DNA of 64,000 nt from the NCBI RefSeq assembly GCF_030682035.1, contig NZ_JAUXQZ010000028.1:1-64000 (forward strand). Direction: 5' to 3'. The notes under the pieces are model-generated. The model was not told the origin of the DNA. It was given only the letters and a program-made list of their open reading frames with translations, and did no database searches. Below are positions 40,284 to 49,647 of this stretch, piece by piece (position 1 is the stretch's first letter; each line of letters starts with the position of its first letter). Both the position numbers and the translations under genes were made by a program. The stretch comes from Brevundimonas sp. Its GTDB lineage: Bacteria; Pseudomonadota; Alphaproteobacteria; Caulobacterales; Caulobacteraceae.

Positions 40284-41825
40284 ATGAAGAGACTTCCCCT
40301 GGCAGGCCTGCTGCTGGCGGCGTGCGGCCTGACGGCCTGCGCGGGCGTCGGCGTTCCCGGCGACGCGGAGACCGCGGCCTGGTGGCGCACCACGGCGGAC
40401 CTGTCCAGCGACGCCATGGAGGGCCGCGACACGGGCTCGCCGGGCCACGCCCGCGCCGTCGCCTATATTGCAGAGCGCTTCCGCGCTGCTGGTCTCCAGC
40501 CCGCCGGGGACAATGGGACCTTCCTGCAATCCATTCCCCTGCATGAGGTCGCCGTCACTTCCCAAGGCACGGCCGTGTCTGTGGTCCGCAGCACCGGCGG
40601 TGTCTGGCCGCTTCGGTTCCTGCATGACATCACGGTGACCCCGACCGACGACCTGCCCGCCGCACTGGACGGCGAGCTGGTCTTCCGGGGCTATTGCTCG
40701 GCCTCGGAGATGCAGGCGGTGCAGGGGCGGATCGTCGTCTGTTTCGGCGCGCGGCGGACCGGCATGCCCGGAGGCGGCGACCGCTTGGCGGCCGCCACAG
40801 CGGCCGGGGCCATCGGATTGATCAATGTCGACGACCCGGGCTTTGATATCGAGCCGCCGCGCTGGCCGGTCGCATACGCCCGCTCGGTCGGGTTTGCCAA
40901 CGCCGCACCCGGCCCGACCCGCATCCCGGTCATGCGGTTGTCTGCGAGCGTGTTCAGCGATGTCATCGACGGCTCCGGTCAGGACCCCGACGCCATTCTG
41001 GCGGCGGGTTCGCGCTCCACGCCCCTGCCCTCGTTCGACATTCCGGCACGACTCCAGGCGCGGTTTTCGATCCGGAAACGGGACTACAGCTCGGACAATG
41101 TGCTGGGCGTCCTGCCCGGAACCGACCCTGCTCTCGCGGACCAACCGGTGTTGGTCGACGCCCATCTGGACGGCTACGGCTACGGCGAACCGGTCAATGG
41201 CGACAGCCTGTACAACGGTGCCCTGGACGACGCCGCCTATGTCGCCACCCTGATCCAGCTGGCGGACCGGCAGGCCGGCCGCGGCTTCCGTCGGCCGGTG
41301 ATCTTCGCCGCCTTCACGGGCGAGGAGAAAGGCCTGCTGGGCTCGCGCTGGCTGGCCGACCATCCAACGCCGTCTGCACCCCTGCCCGTGGCCGTCATCA
41401 ATCTGGACCAGCTTCGGCCGCTCTATCCGCTGACCATCCTGACCACGATGGCGCTGGACGATTCGACGCTGGGCCAGACGGTTCGGGAGATCGCAGAGCC
41501 GATGGGGATCGAGGTTCGGCCCGACCGGGAGCCGGAGCGTGGCCTGCTGCGCCGCTCGGACCACTGGCCCTTCATGCAGAAAGGCGTTCCGGCGGTCAGC
41601 TTCATCTTCGGCTATGACCCCGGCACCGAGGCGGAACGGCGCTACAGGGAATGGTACACGACCCGCTACCACCTGCCCCAGGACAATATGACGACGCCGA
41701 TCGACCATGAGGCGGCGGGCGCGTTCAACCGCTTCTTCTTCACCCTGACCGAACGGGTCGCCAACGCCGACGCGCCGCCGCAATGGCTGCCGGACAGTCC
41801 CCATCGGCCCAGAACGGCTGATTAG
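40284..41825 (+). CDS. Lipoprotein M28-family zinc aminopeptidase
   Basis: A 513-residue lipoprotein peptidase. The start at 40284 gives MKRLPLAGLLLAACGLTACA with a lipobox. A PA-like inserted domain lies at about residues 120-260, and the M28 zinc site follows: LVDAHLDGYGYG (His, Asp), NGALDDAAYVATL (Asp), FAAFTGEEKGLLGSRWLAD (Glu-Glu), VINLDQLRPLYP (Asp) and RSDHWPFMQKGVPAVSFIFG (His). The DGYG where related enzymes have D..G keeps the metal pair. Likely acts in the periplasm or at the outer membrane on peptides. Its end overlaps the end of the convergent aldehyde dehydrogenase gene. Confidence 0.93.
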   Translation: MKRLPLAGLLLAACGLTACAGVGVPGDAETAAWWRTTADLSSDAMEGRDTGSPGHARAVAYIAERFRAAGLQPAGDNGTFLQSIPLHEVAVTSQGTAVSVVRSTGGVWPLRFLHDITVTPTDDLPAALDGELVFRGYCSASEMQAVQGRIVVCFGARRTGMPGGGDRLAAATAAGAIGLINVDDPGFDIEPPRWPVAYARSVGFANAAPGPTRIPVMRLSASVFSDVIDGSGQDPDAILAAGSRSTPLPSFDIPARLQARFSIRKRDYSSDNVLGVLPGTDPALADQPVLVDAHLDGYGYGEPVNGDSLYNGALDDAAYVATLIQLADRQAGRGFRRPVIFAAFTGEEKGLLGSRWLADHPTPSAPLPVAVINLDQLRPLYPLTILTTMALDDSTLGQTVREIAEPMGIEVRPDREPERGLLRRSDHWPFMQKGVPAVSFIFGYDPGTEAERRYREWYTTRYHLPQDNMTTPIDHEAAGAFNRFFFTLTERVANADAPPQWLPDSPHRPRTAD

Positions 41826-43360
41826 GTCTTTCGCCCGAACCAGCCGGTCCGGCCGGACGGTGATGGAGGCGCGGGTTCAGGGGCCGGCGGCGCAGCGCGC
41901 GGCGAAGGCATCGGGACACCTTCCACCGGCCGCCGGCGGATGACCAGATTGCGAATCTCGGTCATGTCCTCCATGGCGAATTTCACGCCTTCGCGGCCGA
42001 GGCCGGAATCCTTGACGCCGCCATACGGCATGTTGTCGACACGATAGCTGGGCACGTCGCCGATCAGGATGCCGCCGACCTCGAGGACGTCCCAGGCTCG
42101 CATGGCCTTGTGGATGTCGCGCGTGAAGATGCCTGCCTGAAGCCCGAACTTTGAATCATTGACCTCGGCCAGGGCCGCCTCGAAATCCGAGAAGCGCGAC
42201 AGGATGGCGACGGGCCCGAAGGCCTCTTCCTCCCGGATTTTCAAGCCTCGCCCCACGCCCTCCAGCAGGGTCGCGTCCAGCATGGCGCCGGTGCGATTGC
42301 CGCCGCACAGCACGGTCGCCCCGGCGCCGCGGGCCTCATTGATCCAGTCCTCCAGCCGGGTCGCCTCCTTCTCGTCGATCATGGGGCCGATGAAGGTGGT
42401 CTCCTCGCGCGGATCGCCGCAGATCAGGGCCTTGGCCTTCTTCACCAGCAGGTCCCGCATCGGACTGTAGATGTCGTCATGGATCAGGATGCGCTGCACC
42501 CCGATGCAGGACTGACCCGACTGGTAGAAGGCGCCGAAGATGATCCGCTCGGCGGCGTCTTCCAGGTCGCTGTCGCGGTCAACGACGACGGCGGCGTTGC
42601 CACCCAGTTCCAGCACCACCTTCTTCTTGCCGGACTTCGCCTTCAGCGCCCAGCCGACGTCGGGTGATCCGGTGAAGGACAACAGTTTCAGCCGCTCGTC
42701 CGTGGTGAACAGGTCCGAGCCGTCGCGCGTGGCCGGCAGGATGGAGAAGGCGCCCTTGGGCAGATCGGTCTCGGCCAGCACCTCGCCGATGATCAGCGCC
42801 CCCAGAGGCGTACGCGAAGCCGGCTTCATCACGAACGGACAGCCCACGGCCAGCGCCGGAGCGATCTTGTGAGCCGCCAGATTGAGCGGGAAGTTGAACG
42901 GCGAGATGAAGGAGCACGGCCCGATCGGCACCCGCTTCCACATTCCCTGATAGCCCCGGGCCCGCGCCGAGATGTCCAGCGGCTGGACCTCGCCGGTGAT
43001 GCGCACCGACTCCTCGGCGGCGATGCGGAAGGTGTCGATCAGCCGGCTCACCTCGCCCCGCGAATCCCGGATCGGCTTCCCGGCCTCGATACACAGGGCA
43101 TAGGCCAGCTCATCGGCGCGTTCGGTGAACCGGGTCACGCAATGGGCCAGCACCGCTTGCCGCTCATAGGCCGCCATCTCGGCCATCGGGCGCGTGGCCT
43201 CGACCGCCGCGCCAATGGCCCGGTCGATCGTGGCAGCGTCGGCCATGGCCACGCGCGTCGCCACCTTGCCAGAGTATTTGTCGGTCACTTCCAGGTCCTG
43301 ATTGGGCGCTGCCGCCTCATTGGCCAGGTACAGCGGATAGGAGGCTTTCAGGGACGGCAT
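41822..43360 (-). CDS. NAD(P)-dependent aldehyde dehydrogenase
   Basis: A 512-residue aldehyde dehydrogenase. FNFPLNLAAHKIAPALAVG, FVMKPASRTPLGALI (cofactor loop), LSFTGSPDVGWALKAKSG, the general base in VVLELGGNAAVVV and the catalytic Cys in YQSGQSCIGVQRIL are all present. A C-terminal 30-residue Pro-rich tail is unusual. Substrate is not evident; the adjacent thiamine-diphosphate enzyme suggests use of an aldehyde or alpha-keto acid product. The ATG at 43360 lies 29 bases after the acetolactate-synthase-like gene on the same strand. Confidence 0.92.
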   Translation of the reverse strand: MPSLKASYPLYLANEAAAPNQDLEVTDKYSGKVATRVAMADAATIDRAIGAAVEATRPMAEMAAYERQAVLAHCVTRFTERADELAYALCIEAGKPIRDSRGEVSRLIDTFRIAAEESVRITGEVQPLDISARARGYQGMWKRVPIGPCSFISPFNFPLNLAAHKIAPALAVGCPFVMKPASRTPLGALIIGEVLAETDLPKGAFSILPATRDGSDLFTTDERLKLLSFTGSPDVGWALKAKSGKKKVVLELGGNAAVVVDRDSDLEDAAERIIFGAFYQSGQSCIGVQRILIHDDIYSPMRDLLVKKAKALICGDPREETTFIGPMIDEKEATRLEDWINEARGAGATVLCGGNRTGAMLDATLLEGVGRGLKIREEEAFGPVAILSRFSDFEAALAEVNDSKFGLQAGIFTRDIHKAMRAWDVLEVGGILIGDVPSYRVDNMPYGGVKDSGLGREGVKFAMEDMTEIRNLVIRRRPVEGVPMPSPRAAPPAPEPAPPSPSGRTGWFGRKT

Positions 43361-43389
43361 GGATCGGCGCTCCGGGCGGGGTTTGGAGA

Positions 43390-45273
43390 TTAAACCGGCA
43401 AGGCCGCGCTGAGTTCGCGGACATCCTTGTTCAGGATGCGGTCGTTGTCGGCATAGTCGATCGGCACCTCGACCACATGAACCCCCGGCGTATCCAGACA
43501 CTGCTGCAACAGGGCCGGCATCCCCTCGGCCGAGGTCACCCGGTGGCCATGGGCCCCGTAGCTCTCGGCGTATTTGACGAAGTCCGGATTGCCATAGGTC
43601 AGGCCCCAGTCCTCGAAGCCCATATTGGCCTGTTTCCAGCGGATCATGCCGTAGCTGTTGTCGTTGAGGATCAGCACCACGAGGTTCAGCTTCAGCCGCA
43701 CCGCGGTCTCCAGCTCCTGACTGTTCATCATGAAACCGCCGTCGCCGCAGACGGCCATGACCTTGCGTCCCGGGAAGATCATGCTGGACGCCATCGCCGA
43801 CGGCAGGCCCGCCCCCATGGTCGCCAGCGCATTGTCGACCAGGAAGGTGTTGGGCATATGCGCCGGATAGCTGCGAGTGAACCAGATCTTGTAGACGCCG
43901 TTGTCGAGGCACAGGATCCCGTCGGACGGCATGACCTTGCGGACCTGATCGACCAGATACTGTGGATAGACCGGGCAGCGCAGGTCGCCGACCGAGGCGG
44001 CGGTGTGATCCAGCTCGGCTTTGTGGGCGCGGACCATGGCGTCGAAGATCCAGTGCGGCTGGGCCGCCAGCGTCTCCTTGATCTGCCAGATGGCGTTGGC
44101 GATATCGCCGACGACCTCGATCTGCGGGAAATAGACCGGATCGACCTCGGCCGTCCGGAAGCCGATGTGGATGACGTCGCAGCCGCCCGGCTTCATGAAG
44201 AAGGGCGGCTTTTCGATCACGTCATGGCCGACGTTGATGATGACGTCCGCGGCCTCGATGATCCGGTGCACAAAGTCGCCTGACGACAGGGCGGCGCAGC
44301 CCAGGTATTTCGGATTGCGCTCGTCGATCACCCCCTTGCCCAACTGGGTGGTGATGTAGGGAATACCGGTCTTTTCAACCAGTTCGGTCAGCATCCGGCT
44401 GGTGAGCTTGCGGTTCGCTCCGGCGCCGATGATCAGCAGGGGCGACTTGGCCCGGGCGATGCGGTCCACCGCGATACGGATCGACTTGTCGTCAGCCACG
44501 GGGCGGCGCACCCGGCTGGCGACGATGACGGGCGAGGTGGTCTGCTCATGGGCGATGTCCTCGGGGAACTCCAGATGGGTGGCCCCGGGCTTCTCCTCCT
44601 GGGCCAGACGCATAGCCTCGCGGACCCGGGCGGGAATATTGTCGGCCGAGGCCAGCTGATGGGTGAATTTGGAGATCGGCCGCATCATGTCGACGACGTC
44701 AAGGATCTGGAACCGGCCCTGTTTGGATGACTTGATCGGCTTCTGGCCGGTGATCATCAGCATCGGCATGCCGCCCAGCTGGGCATAGGCGGCGGCGGTG
44801 ACCAGATTGGTCGCCCCCGGCCCCAGGGTCGCCAGACAGACTCCCGCCTTCCCCGTATGCCGGCCATAGGTCGCGGCCATGAAGCCTGCCCCCTGCTCAT
44901 GCCGGGTCAGGATCAGTTTGATCTTTCGGCTGCGCGACAGGCTGTCGAGGAAATCCAGGTTCTCTTCGCCCGGGACGCCGAAGACATATTCACAGCCTTC
45001 CTCTTCCAGACAGGCGACAAAAAGGTCCGAAGCCTTGATCATCGTCTTTTCCAATACGGGACCGGCGACCGTTGCGGACGCGGCGGGGGCGGATGGGGAA
45101 AGCGGTACTGGGTCGGCGGGCTCAGCCGCGGGCCGGACCGCGTTGGGCCGACGACGGCCAAGGCCGCGCGCCACCACGAAAAAGGCGATCATGACGACAA
45201 GGACCAGCGCGCCCACGACCAGCGGGTGGCTTGCCGCCGGCAGGATCGTGTCCTGTATCGATTGCCCGGTCAT
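43390..45273 (-). CDS. Acetolactate-synthase-like TPP enzyme with N-terminal membrane segment
   Basis: A 627-residue protein. From residue 78 it is a thiamine-diphosphate enzyme: GVPGEENLDFLDSL (activating Glu), CLATLGPGATNL, GMPMLMITGQKPIKSSKQG, and the cofactor site CGDGGFMMNSQELET...NDNSYGMIRW. It resembles catabolic AlsS and related lyases more than biosynthetic IlvB; no small subunit is adjacent. Residues 1-77 form a membrane helix (PLVVGALVLVVMIAFFVVAR) and a Pro/Ala linker, which is unusual. An internal ATG at 45042 with GGAAAAG upstream would give the ordinary soluble enzyme, and both starts are plausible. The aldehyde dehydrogenase gene follows. Confidence 0.88.
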   Translation of the reverse strand: MTGQSIQDTILPAASHPLVVGALVLVVMIAFFVVARGLGRRRPNAVRPAAEPADPVPLSPSAPAASATVAGPVLEKTMIKASDLFVACLEEEGCEYVFGVPGEENLDFLDSLSRSRKIKLILTRHEQGAGFMAATYGRHTGKAGVCLATLGPGATNLVTAAAYAQLGGMPMLMITGQKPIKSSKQGRFQILDVVDMMRPISKFTHQLASADNIPARVREAMRLAQEEKPGATHLEFPEDIAHEQTTSPVIVASRVRRPVADDKSIRIAVDRIARAKSPLLIIGAGANRKLTSRMLTELVEKTGIPYITTQLGKGVIDERNPKYLGCAALSSGDFVHRIIEAADVIINVGHDVIEKPPFFMKPGGCDVIHIGFRTAEVDPVYFPQIEVVGDIANAIWQIKETLAAQPHWIFDAMVRAHKAELDHTAASVGDLRCPVYPQYLVDQVRKVMPSDGILCLDNGVYKIWFTRSYPAHMPNTFLVDNALATMGAGLPSAMASSMIFPGRKVMAVCGDGGFMMNSQELETAVRLKLNLVVLILNDNSYGMIRWKQANMGFEDWGLTYGNPDFVKYAESYGAHGHRVTSAEGMPALLQQCLDTPGVHVVEVPIDYADNDRILNKDVRELSAALPV

Positions 45274-45346
45274 GACGACTTCCCCGCGCGCGCGTCACCA
45301 TGACCCGGAACGCCGTTCTTTGTCACGCTCGCGATAAGCCGGCTGA

Positions 45347-46543
45347 TCAGGCCCCGGGCACGCGCAGCCCGCGCGCCGCCTCGGTCAGGGCGGCTTGGTC
45401 GGCTGAAGAATCGGAGAAGGCGCGCAGGCTGCTGCGATAGGCCACCGTCGCCGCGGCGCTGTCGCCCAGCACCATCCGCGCCCGCATCAATCGCACCCAG
45501 CCGTCACGGTCGCGCGGCGAGGTTCTGAGCCGCTCTTCAAGTCCGCCGACCATGCCCTGGATCATGGCTTGCTGATCGGCGGGGGACATATTTTGCGCGT
45601 CCGCGATCTGGGCCGCGGTCGGTCCGGGAATACCGGGCGGGACGGCGGCGGCGGGCGTTCCCGCCGGCGCGGGTCGCAGCCGGGCCGAGATGTCCTGCCC
45701 CCGCTCACGCGCCAGATCCTCGACGAAGGCCCGGACCTCGCCCGCCCAGGGCGCGCCCGCGGGGGCCGAGTTGATCAGGTCGATCCAGGCCGTCATGGCC
45801 GCCTCGCGCTCGCCGCGCTGGTCCATCTCGACGGCGATGAAATAGCGGGCGCGCGGGTCCTGCGGATCGGCGCGCAGGGCGCCACGGAAGGCCGTCAGGG
45901 CGGCGGGAGTCACCCGCCCTCCCCCGGCCTGGACCAGGGCCTCGCCCTGGGCCGAGAAATGCTCGGCGTTGGCAGGCTCCAGCGTCGCCGCGCGGCCATA
46001 GGCCTCGGCCGCCTCGGCGAACCGGCCGGTCTGGAAATAGGACCAGCCGAGCATGCGCCAGCCGTTGACATCCTCGGGCGTCTGGCGAAGCTGGGCCTCC
46101 AGCTGGACGATCATCGCCTGGACGTCAGCGCCGTCATGGGCCGCATCCGCAGGCGCCGCCGCCATGGCTGCGCTGCGCGGTCCGGCGCCCGGAAGGTCGG
46201 GCCGCCCCAACAAGGCGTACAGCCCCGCGCCGCCCAGGGCGACGGCAGCCGCGAGGCCCAGCGCCAGCCGAACCAGGGCCTTCTCGCCCAGCGGCCGGCC
46301 CGTCGACGTGGTCTCGACCCCTTCAGCCAGCGCCCGACGCTCGACCTCCAGACGCAGCGCCGCAATATCCTCGGCGGGCGCCGTCCCGGCCTTGGCCTGT
46401 CGGTCGAGATCCGCCAGTTGCGCCTTCAGCACCTCGGCGGAGGTCGTCCGCCGATCCAGAACCCCGCCGGGCCGGATCAGCGGTATGGCCAGCCCGACCA
46501 CCGCGAGGGCGATCATCAGGGTCAGGACTATCCAGAGGATCAT
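45347..46543 (-). CDS. ccmI: Cytochrome c biogenesis protein CcmI
   Basis: An apocytochrome c chaperone of the Ccm system I pathway. The 398-residue protein has two N-terminal membrane helices (ILWIVLTLMIALAVVGLAIP and a second near residue 98) flanking a coiled segment. A periplasmic TPR region follows (WRMLGWSYFQTGRFAEAAEAY, AEHFSAQGEALVQAGG, RARYFIAVEMDQRGEREAA), then an Ala/Pro tail. It overlaps ccmH (46540-46543) and is last in the leftward ccmF-ccmG-ccmH-ccmI operon. Confidence 0.93.
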   Translation of the reverse strand: MILWIVLTLMIALAVVGLAIPLIRPGGVLDRRTTSAEVLKAQLADLDRQAKAGTAPAEDIAALRLEVERRALAEGVETTSTGRPLGEKALVRLALGLAAAVALGGAGLYALLGRPDLPGAGPRSAAMAAAPADAAHDGADVQAMIVQLEAQLRQTPEDVNGWRMLGWSYFQTGRFAEAAEAYGRAATLEPANAEHFSAQGEALVQAGGGRVTPAALTAFRGALRADPQDPRARYFIAVEMDQRGEREAAMTAWIDLINSAPAGAPWAGEVRAFVEDLARERGQDISARLRPAPAGTPAAAVPPGIPGPTAAQIADAQNMSPADQQAMIQGMVGGLEERLRTSPRDRDGWVRLMRARMVLGDSAAATVAYRSSLRAFSDSSADQAALTEAARGLRVPGA

Positions 46544-47013
46544 GGCGCGTCACCGGTTTTCAGAATGGCGGCGAGCGCACGTCGCTCCTCGGCCGACAGG
46601 GGTGTGGGATCGGCCGCGCCTGCCCGGCCACGACGCCGCAGATAGAGCGCGACGCCCAGCCCTCCGGGGATCAGCACCAGCAGGGGCGCGCTCCACAGCA
46701 GGATGGTCTGCAGGTCCAGAGGCGGCTTCAGCAGCACGAAATTGCCATAGCGGGCGACGACATAGGCCATCACCTCTTCGTCGGTGTCGCCGGCCGACAG
46801 CCGTTCGCGCACAATAGCCCGCAGGTCGGCGGCCAGCGGCGCATCGGAATCGTCGATCGACTGGTTCTGGCAGACGACGCAGCGCAGTTCCCGGCTGATC
46901 TCCCGCGCCCGGGCCTCGAGCACAGGATCGGCCAGTTGTTCTTCCGGCAGGACCGCCGCGACGGGTCCGGCGATCAACAGGGCGCCGAACAGTCCCAGGA
47001 CGAAGCGTCTCAT
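46540..47013 (-). CDS. ccmH: Cytochrome c maturation protein CcmH
   Basis: A membrane-anchored thiol reductant for apocytochrome c. The 157-residue protein has a signal peptide and the family motif LRCVVCQNQSIDDSDAPLA with the redox Cys pair, then VARYGNFVLLKPPLDLQTILLW and a C-terminal membrane anchor (LLVLIPGGLGVALYLRRRG). The ATG at 47013 is within the ccmG stop overlap (ATGA). The product presents apocytochrome cysteines to CcmF for heme attachment. Confidence 0.95.
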   Translation of the reverse strand: MRRFVLGLFGALLIAGPVAAVLPEEQLADPVLEARAREISRELRCVVCQNQSIDDSDAPLAADLRAIVRERLSAGDTDEEVMAYVVARYGNFVLLKPPLDLQTILLWSAPLLVLIPGGLGVALYLRRRGRAGAADPTPLSAEERRALAAILKTGDAP

Positions 47014-47546
47014 GTCTCGCTCTCCAGCCTGTCCATCATCGGCTGCAGGATTTCCGTCCAGACCTCCGGCGTGATCGGACCGACGTGGCGGTAGCGAACC
47101 CGACCATGGCCGTCGATCACGAAGGTCTCCGGCGCGCCTGTGACGCCGAAGTCGATGCCGGTGCGGCCGCGCGGGTCCGATCCGATCAGCGTATAGGGAT
47201 TGCCCCGCTGGGCCAGCCATTCGGACCCGGCGGCGGGCTCGTCCTTCCAGTCCAGTCCGTGGATGGTCACCCCTTGGGACTGGAGGCGCAGCAGCATCGG
47301 ATGCTCGATGACGCAGGCCACGCACCAGGAGGCGAAAACGTTGAGCAGCAGGGGCTTGCCGGTGAAGTCCGACGACGCCAGCCCCACGGTGTCCTCGGGC
47401 GTCAGGCCCGGCAGGTCGAAGGCCGGGATCGGCCGATCAATCAGCATGGACGGCAGGATGCTGGGATCGCGGCGCAGGCCCAGGCCGAGGGCCGCGGCGA
47501 CCATCAGGAACAGTACAATCGGAACGATGAAGGCCAGCCGCCTCAT
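47010..47546 (-). CDS. ccmG: Thiol:disulfide interchange protein CcmG (DsbE)
   Basis: A periplasmic membrane-anchored thioredoxin-fold reductant of the cytochrome c maturation pathway. The 178-residue protein has an N-terminal anchor (LAFIVPIVLFLMVAAALGL), LLLNVFASWCVACVIEHPM with the active CxxC, and the cis-Pro region GVTGAPETFVIDGHGRVRYR, typical of DsbE. The ATG at 47546 overlaps the ccmF stop by four bases. Confidence 0.95.
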   Translation of the reverse strand: MRRLAFIVPIVLFLMVAAALGLGLRRDPSILPSMLIDRPIPAFDLPGLTPEDTVGLASSDFTGKPLLLNVFASWCVACVIEHPMLLRLQSQGVTIHGLDWKDEPAAGSEWLAQRGNPYTLIGSDPRGRTGIDFGVTGAPETFVIDGHGRVRYRHVGPITPEVWTEILQPMMDRLESET

Positions 47547-49522
47547 GTCGGCGCCTCCGCAGCCTTGGCCGAGGTCGCCTTGCGGATGGGCATCCCAAGC
47601 CGCGTCCGCCGGTCCGACAGCGACAGCACGCCGCCCAGCGCCATGATCATGGCGCCGCCCCAGATCCAGCCGACCAGCGGATGCCACCACAGCCGGACGG
47701 TGACCCCGCCTGGCGTCGCGCTCTCACCCACGGAGATATAGAGGTTGCCCATCGCCTCGCCACGAATGCCGGCCTCGGTCGTCTGGGTCTGGCTGGACGG
47801 ATAGAAGCGTTTCTCGGACAGCATCAGGAACGGCTGTCCCTCCCCCTCGACCCGGAAACGGGCCTGTTGCGCCTGATAGTTCCGCCCCGTCGCCGGACCC
47901 ACGGCGTCCAGGGTGATGCGCCGACCGGCGAACGCGATGGTCTGGCCCGGAACCATGGTCGCGACCTCGCTGACGGTCCAGGCGGCCATGGCTGTGATCC
48001 CGATCGTGGTGACGCCCAGGCCGGCATGCGCGACCGCCACCGCCCAGAAGGCCAGCGGCGTGGTGCGGATCAGTCGCGCTGTTTCAGCACCCTTGCGGCC
48101 GATGCCCCAGCGCCGCGCCAGCAGCATGAAGGCCGCCGCGATCAGCCAGACGCCCAGGGCGATCCCAAGGGCTGCTCCGACCTTGGCGACCCCGAACACC
48201 ACGATCCCCAGGCCCGCTGTGACGACGGCGGCGGCGATCGGCCAGCGCAGCCGCATCAGCACGGCGCGAACCGTGTCCCGCTTCCAGTTCAGCATCGGCC
48301 CGAAGCCGACCAGCACCAGCAGCGGAATGAACAGCGGCGCGAACGTCAGGGCGTAGTATGGCGGGCCGACGGAAATCTTGCCCCCGCTCAGAACGTCGAT
48401 GAACACCGGATAGAAGGTGCCGAGGAACACCGTGGCGGTCGCCGCCAGCAGGAACAGATTGTTCAAGGTGATCCCGGCCTCGCGCGACAATGGCGAGAAC
48501 AAAGCTCCCGTCCGCATCGCCGGCGCCCGCCAGGCGTAGAGGCCCAGCGCTGATCCCGTGGCGATCAGGATGAAGACCAGAATATAGGCCCCCCGCTCGG
48601 GATCGACCGCAAAGGCGTGGACGCTGGTCAGAACGCCGGAACGGACCAGGAAGGTGCCGATCATGCTGAGTGAGAAGGTCAGAATAGCCAGCAATATCGT
48701 CCAGCTGATCAGGGCTCCCCGCTTTTCCAGCACCAGGGCCGAATGCAGCAGGGCCGTGCCCATCAGCCACGGCATCAGCGAGGCGTTCTCGACCGGGTCC
48801 CAGAACCACCAGCCGCCCCAGCCGAGCTCATAATAGGCCCACCAGCTGCCCAGGGCGATGCCGACGGTCAGCGATATCCAGGCCGACAGCACCCAGGGCC
48901 GCACCCAGCGCGCCCAGGCCGCGTCGACCCGGCCCTCGATCAGGGCCGCGACAGCGAAGGAGAAGGCGACGGAAAAGCCGACATAGCCGAGGTAGAGCAG
49001 CGGCGGATGCATCACCAGGCCTGGGTCCTGCAGCAGCGGGTTGAGCTCGGTCCCATCCAGCGGGATCGGGCTCAGTCGCGAGAACGGGTTGGAGGTGAAC
49101 AGGCAGAAGCCGAGGAAGGCGGCGCTCAGCATCCCCTGCGCCGCCAGCACCCGGGCCTGAAGCGTCTCGCGCAGGGTCTGCCCGAAGAAGGCGATAGCCC
49201 CGCCGTGCAGGGCGAGGATCAGCACCCACAGCAGCATGGAGCCTTCATGGCTGCCCCAGGTGGCGGCGAACCGGTAGGCCATGGGTTGGGTGCTGTGGCT
49301 GTGTTTGGCGACCAAGGCGACGGAGAAATCCATTGTCAGATAGGCCGTGGCCAGAGCGCCGAACGCCAGGACGACGAAGGCCATCTGCAGCAAGGCCGAG
49401 GCCCGCCCCAGCGACATCAGGACCGAGTCCCCCCGATGGGCTCCCAACAACGGAGCCACCGCCTGTATCAGTCCAAGCATGAAGGCGAGGATCAGCGCCA
49501 GCTGGCCGATTTCCGCGCTCAT
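47543..49522 (-). CDS. ccmF: Cytochrome c-type biogenesis protein CcmF (heme lyase)
   Basis: A polytopic membrane heme lyase that attaches heme to CxxCH motifs. The 659-residue protein has about 15 membrane helices. The WWD-like segment WGGWWFWDPVENASLMPWL is intact, as are conserved histidines in the YVGFSVAFSFAVAALIEGR and NPFSRLSP neighbourhood. It is first in the ccmFGHI operon; ccmE, the periplasmic heme chaperone that feeds CcmF, is not adjacent and must lie elsewhere with ccmABC. It is divergent, about 125 bp away, from the multiheme electron-transfer cluster. Confidence 0.95.
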   Translation of the reverse strand: MSAEIGQLALILAFMLGLIQAVAPLLGAHRGDSVLMSLGRASALLQMAFVVLAFGALATAYLTMDFSVALVAKHSHSTQPMAYRFAATWGSHEGSMLLWVLILALHGGAIAFFGQTLRETLQARVLAAQGMLSAAFLGFCLFTSNPFSRLSPIPLDGTELNPLLQDPGLVMHPPLLYLGYVGFSVAFSFAVAALIEGRVDAAWARWVRPWVLSAWISLTVGIALGSWWAYYELGWGGWWFWDPVENASLMPWLMGTALLHSALVLEKRGALISWTILLAILTFSLSMIGTFLVRSGVLTSVHAFAVDPERGAYILVFILIATGSALGLYAWRAPAMRTGALFSPLSREAGITLNNLFLLAATATVFLGTFYPVFIDVLSGGKISVGPPYYALTFAPLFIPLLVLVGFGPMLNWKRDTVRAVLMRLRWPIAAAVVTAGLGIVVFGVAKVGAALGIALGVWLIAAAFMLLARRWGIGRKGAETARLIRTTPLAFWAVAVAHAGLGVTTIGITAMAAWTVSEVATMVPGQTIAFAGRRITLDAVGPATGRNYQAQQARFRVEGEGQPFLMLSEKRFYPSSQTQTTEAGIRGEAMGNLYISVGESATPGGVTVRLWWHPLVGWIWGGAMIMALGGVLSLSDRRTRLGMPIRKATSAKAAEAPT

Positions 49523-49647
49523 TCAATATGCTCCGCCACCCGACCTGTACTGTAGCGAGCGGCGCTCCTATGGTAAAGCAGCGCGGGGGACGGGTCGGAG
49601 CGGCATCACAGGCCGTTTGCGGCCCAGGCGCGACGCGGGGGGACGTG

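Noticed and set aside
39746-41804. Long frames opposite the M28 peptidase
   Set aside because: No motif, composition typical of antisense shadows; the peptidase has the complete zinc site.
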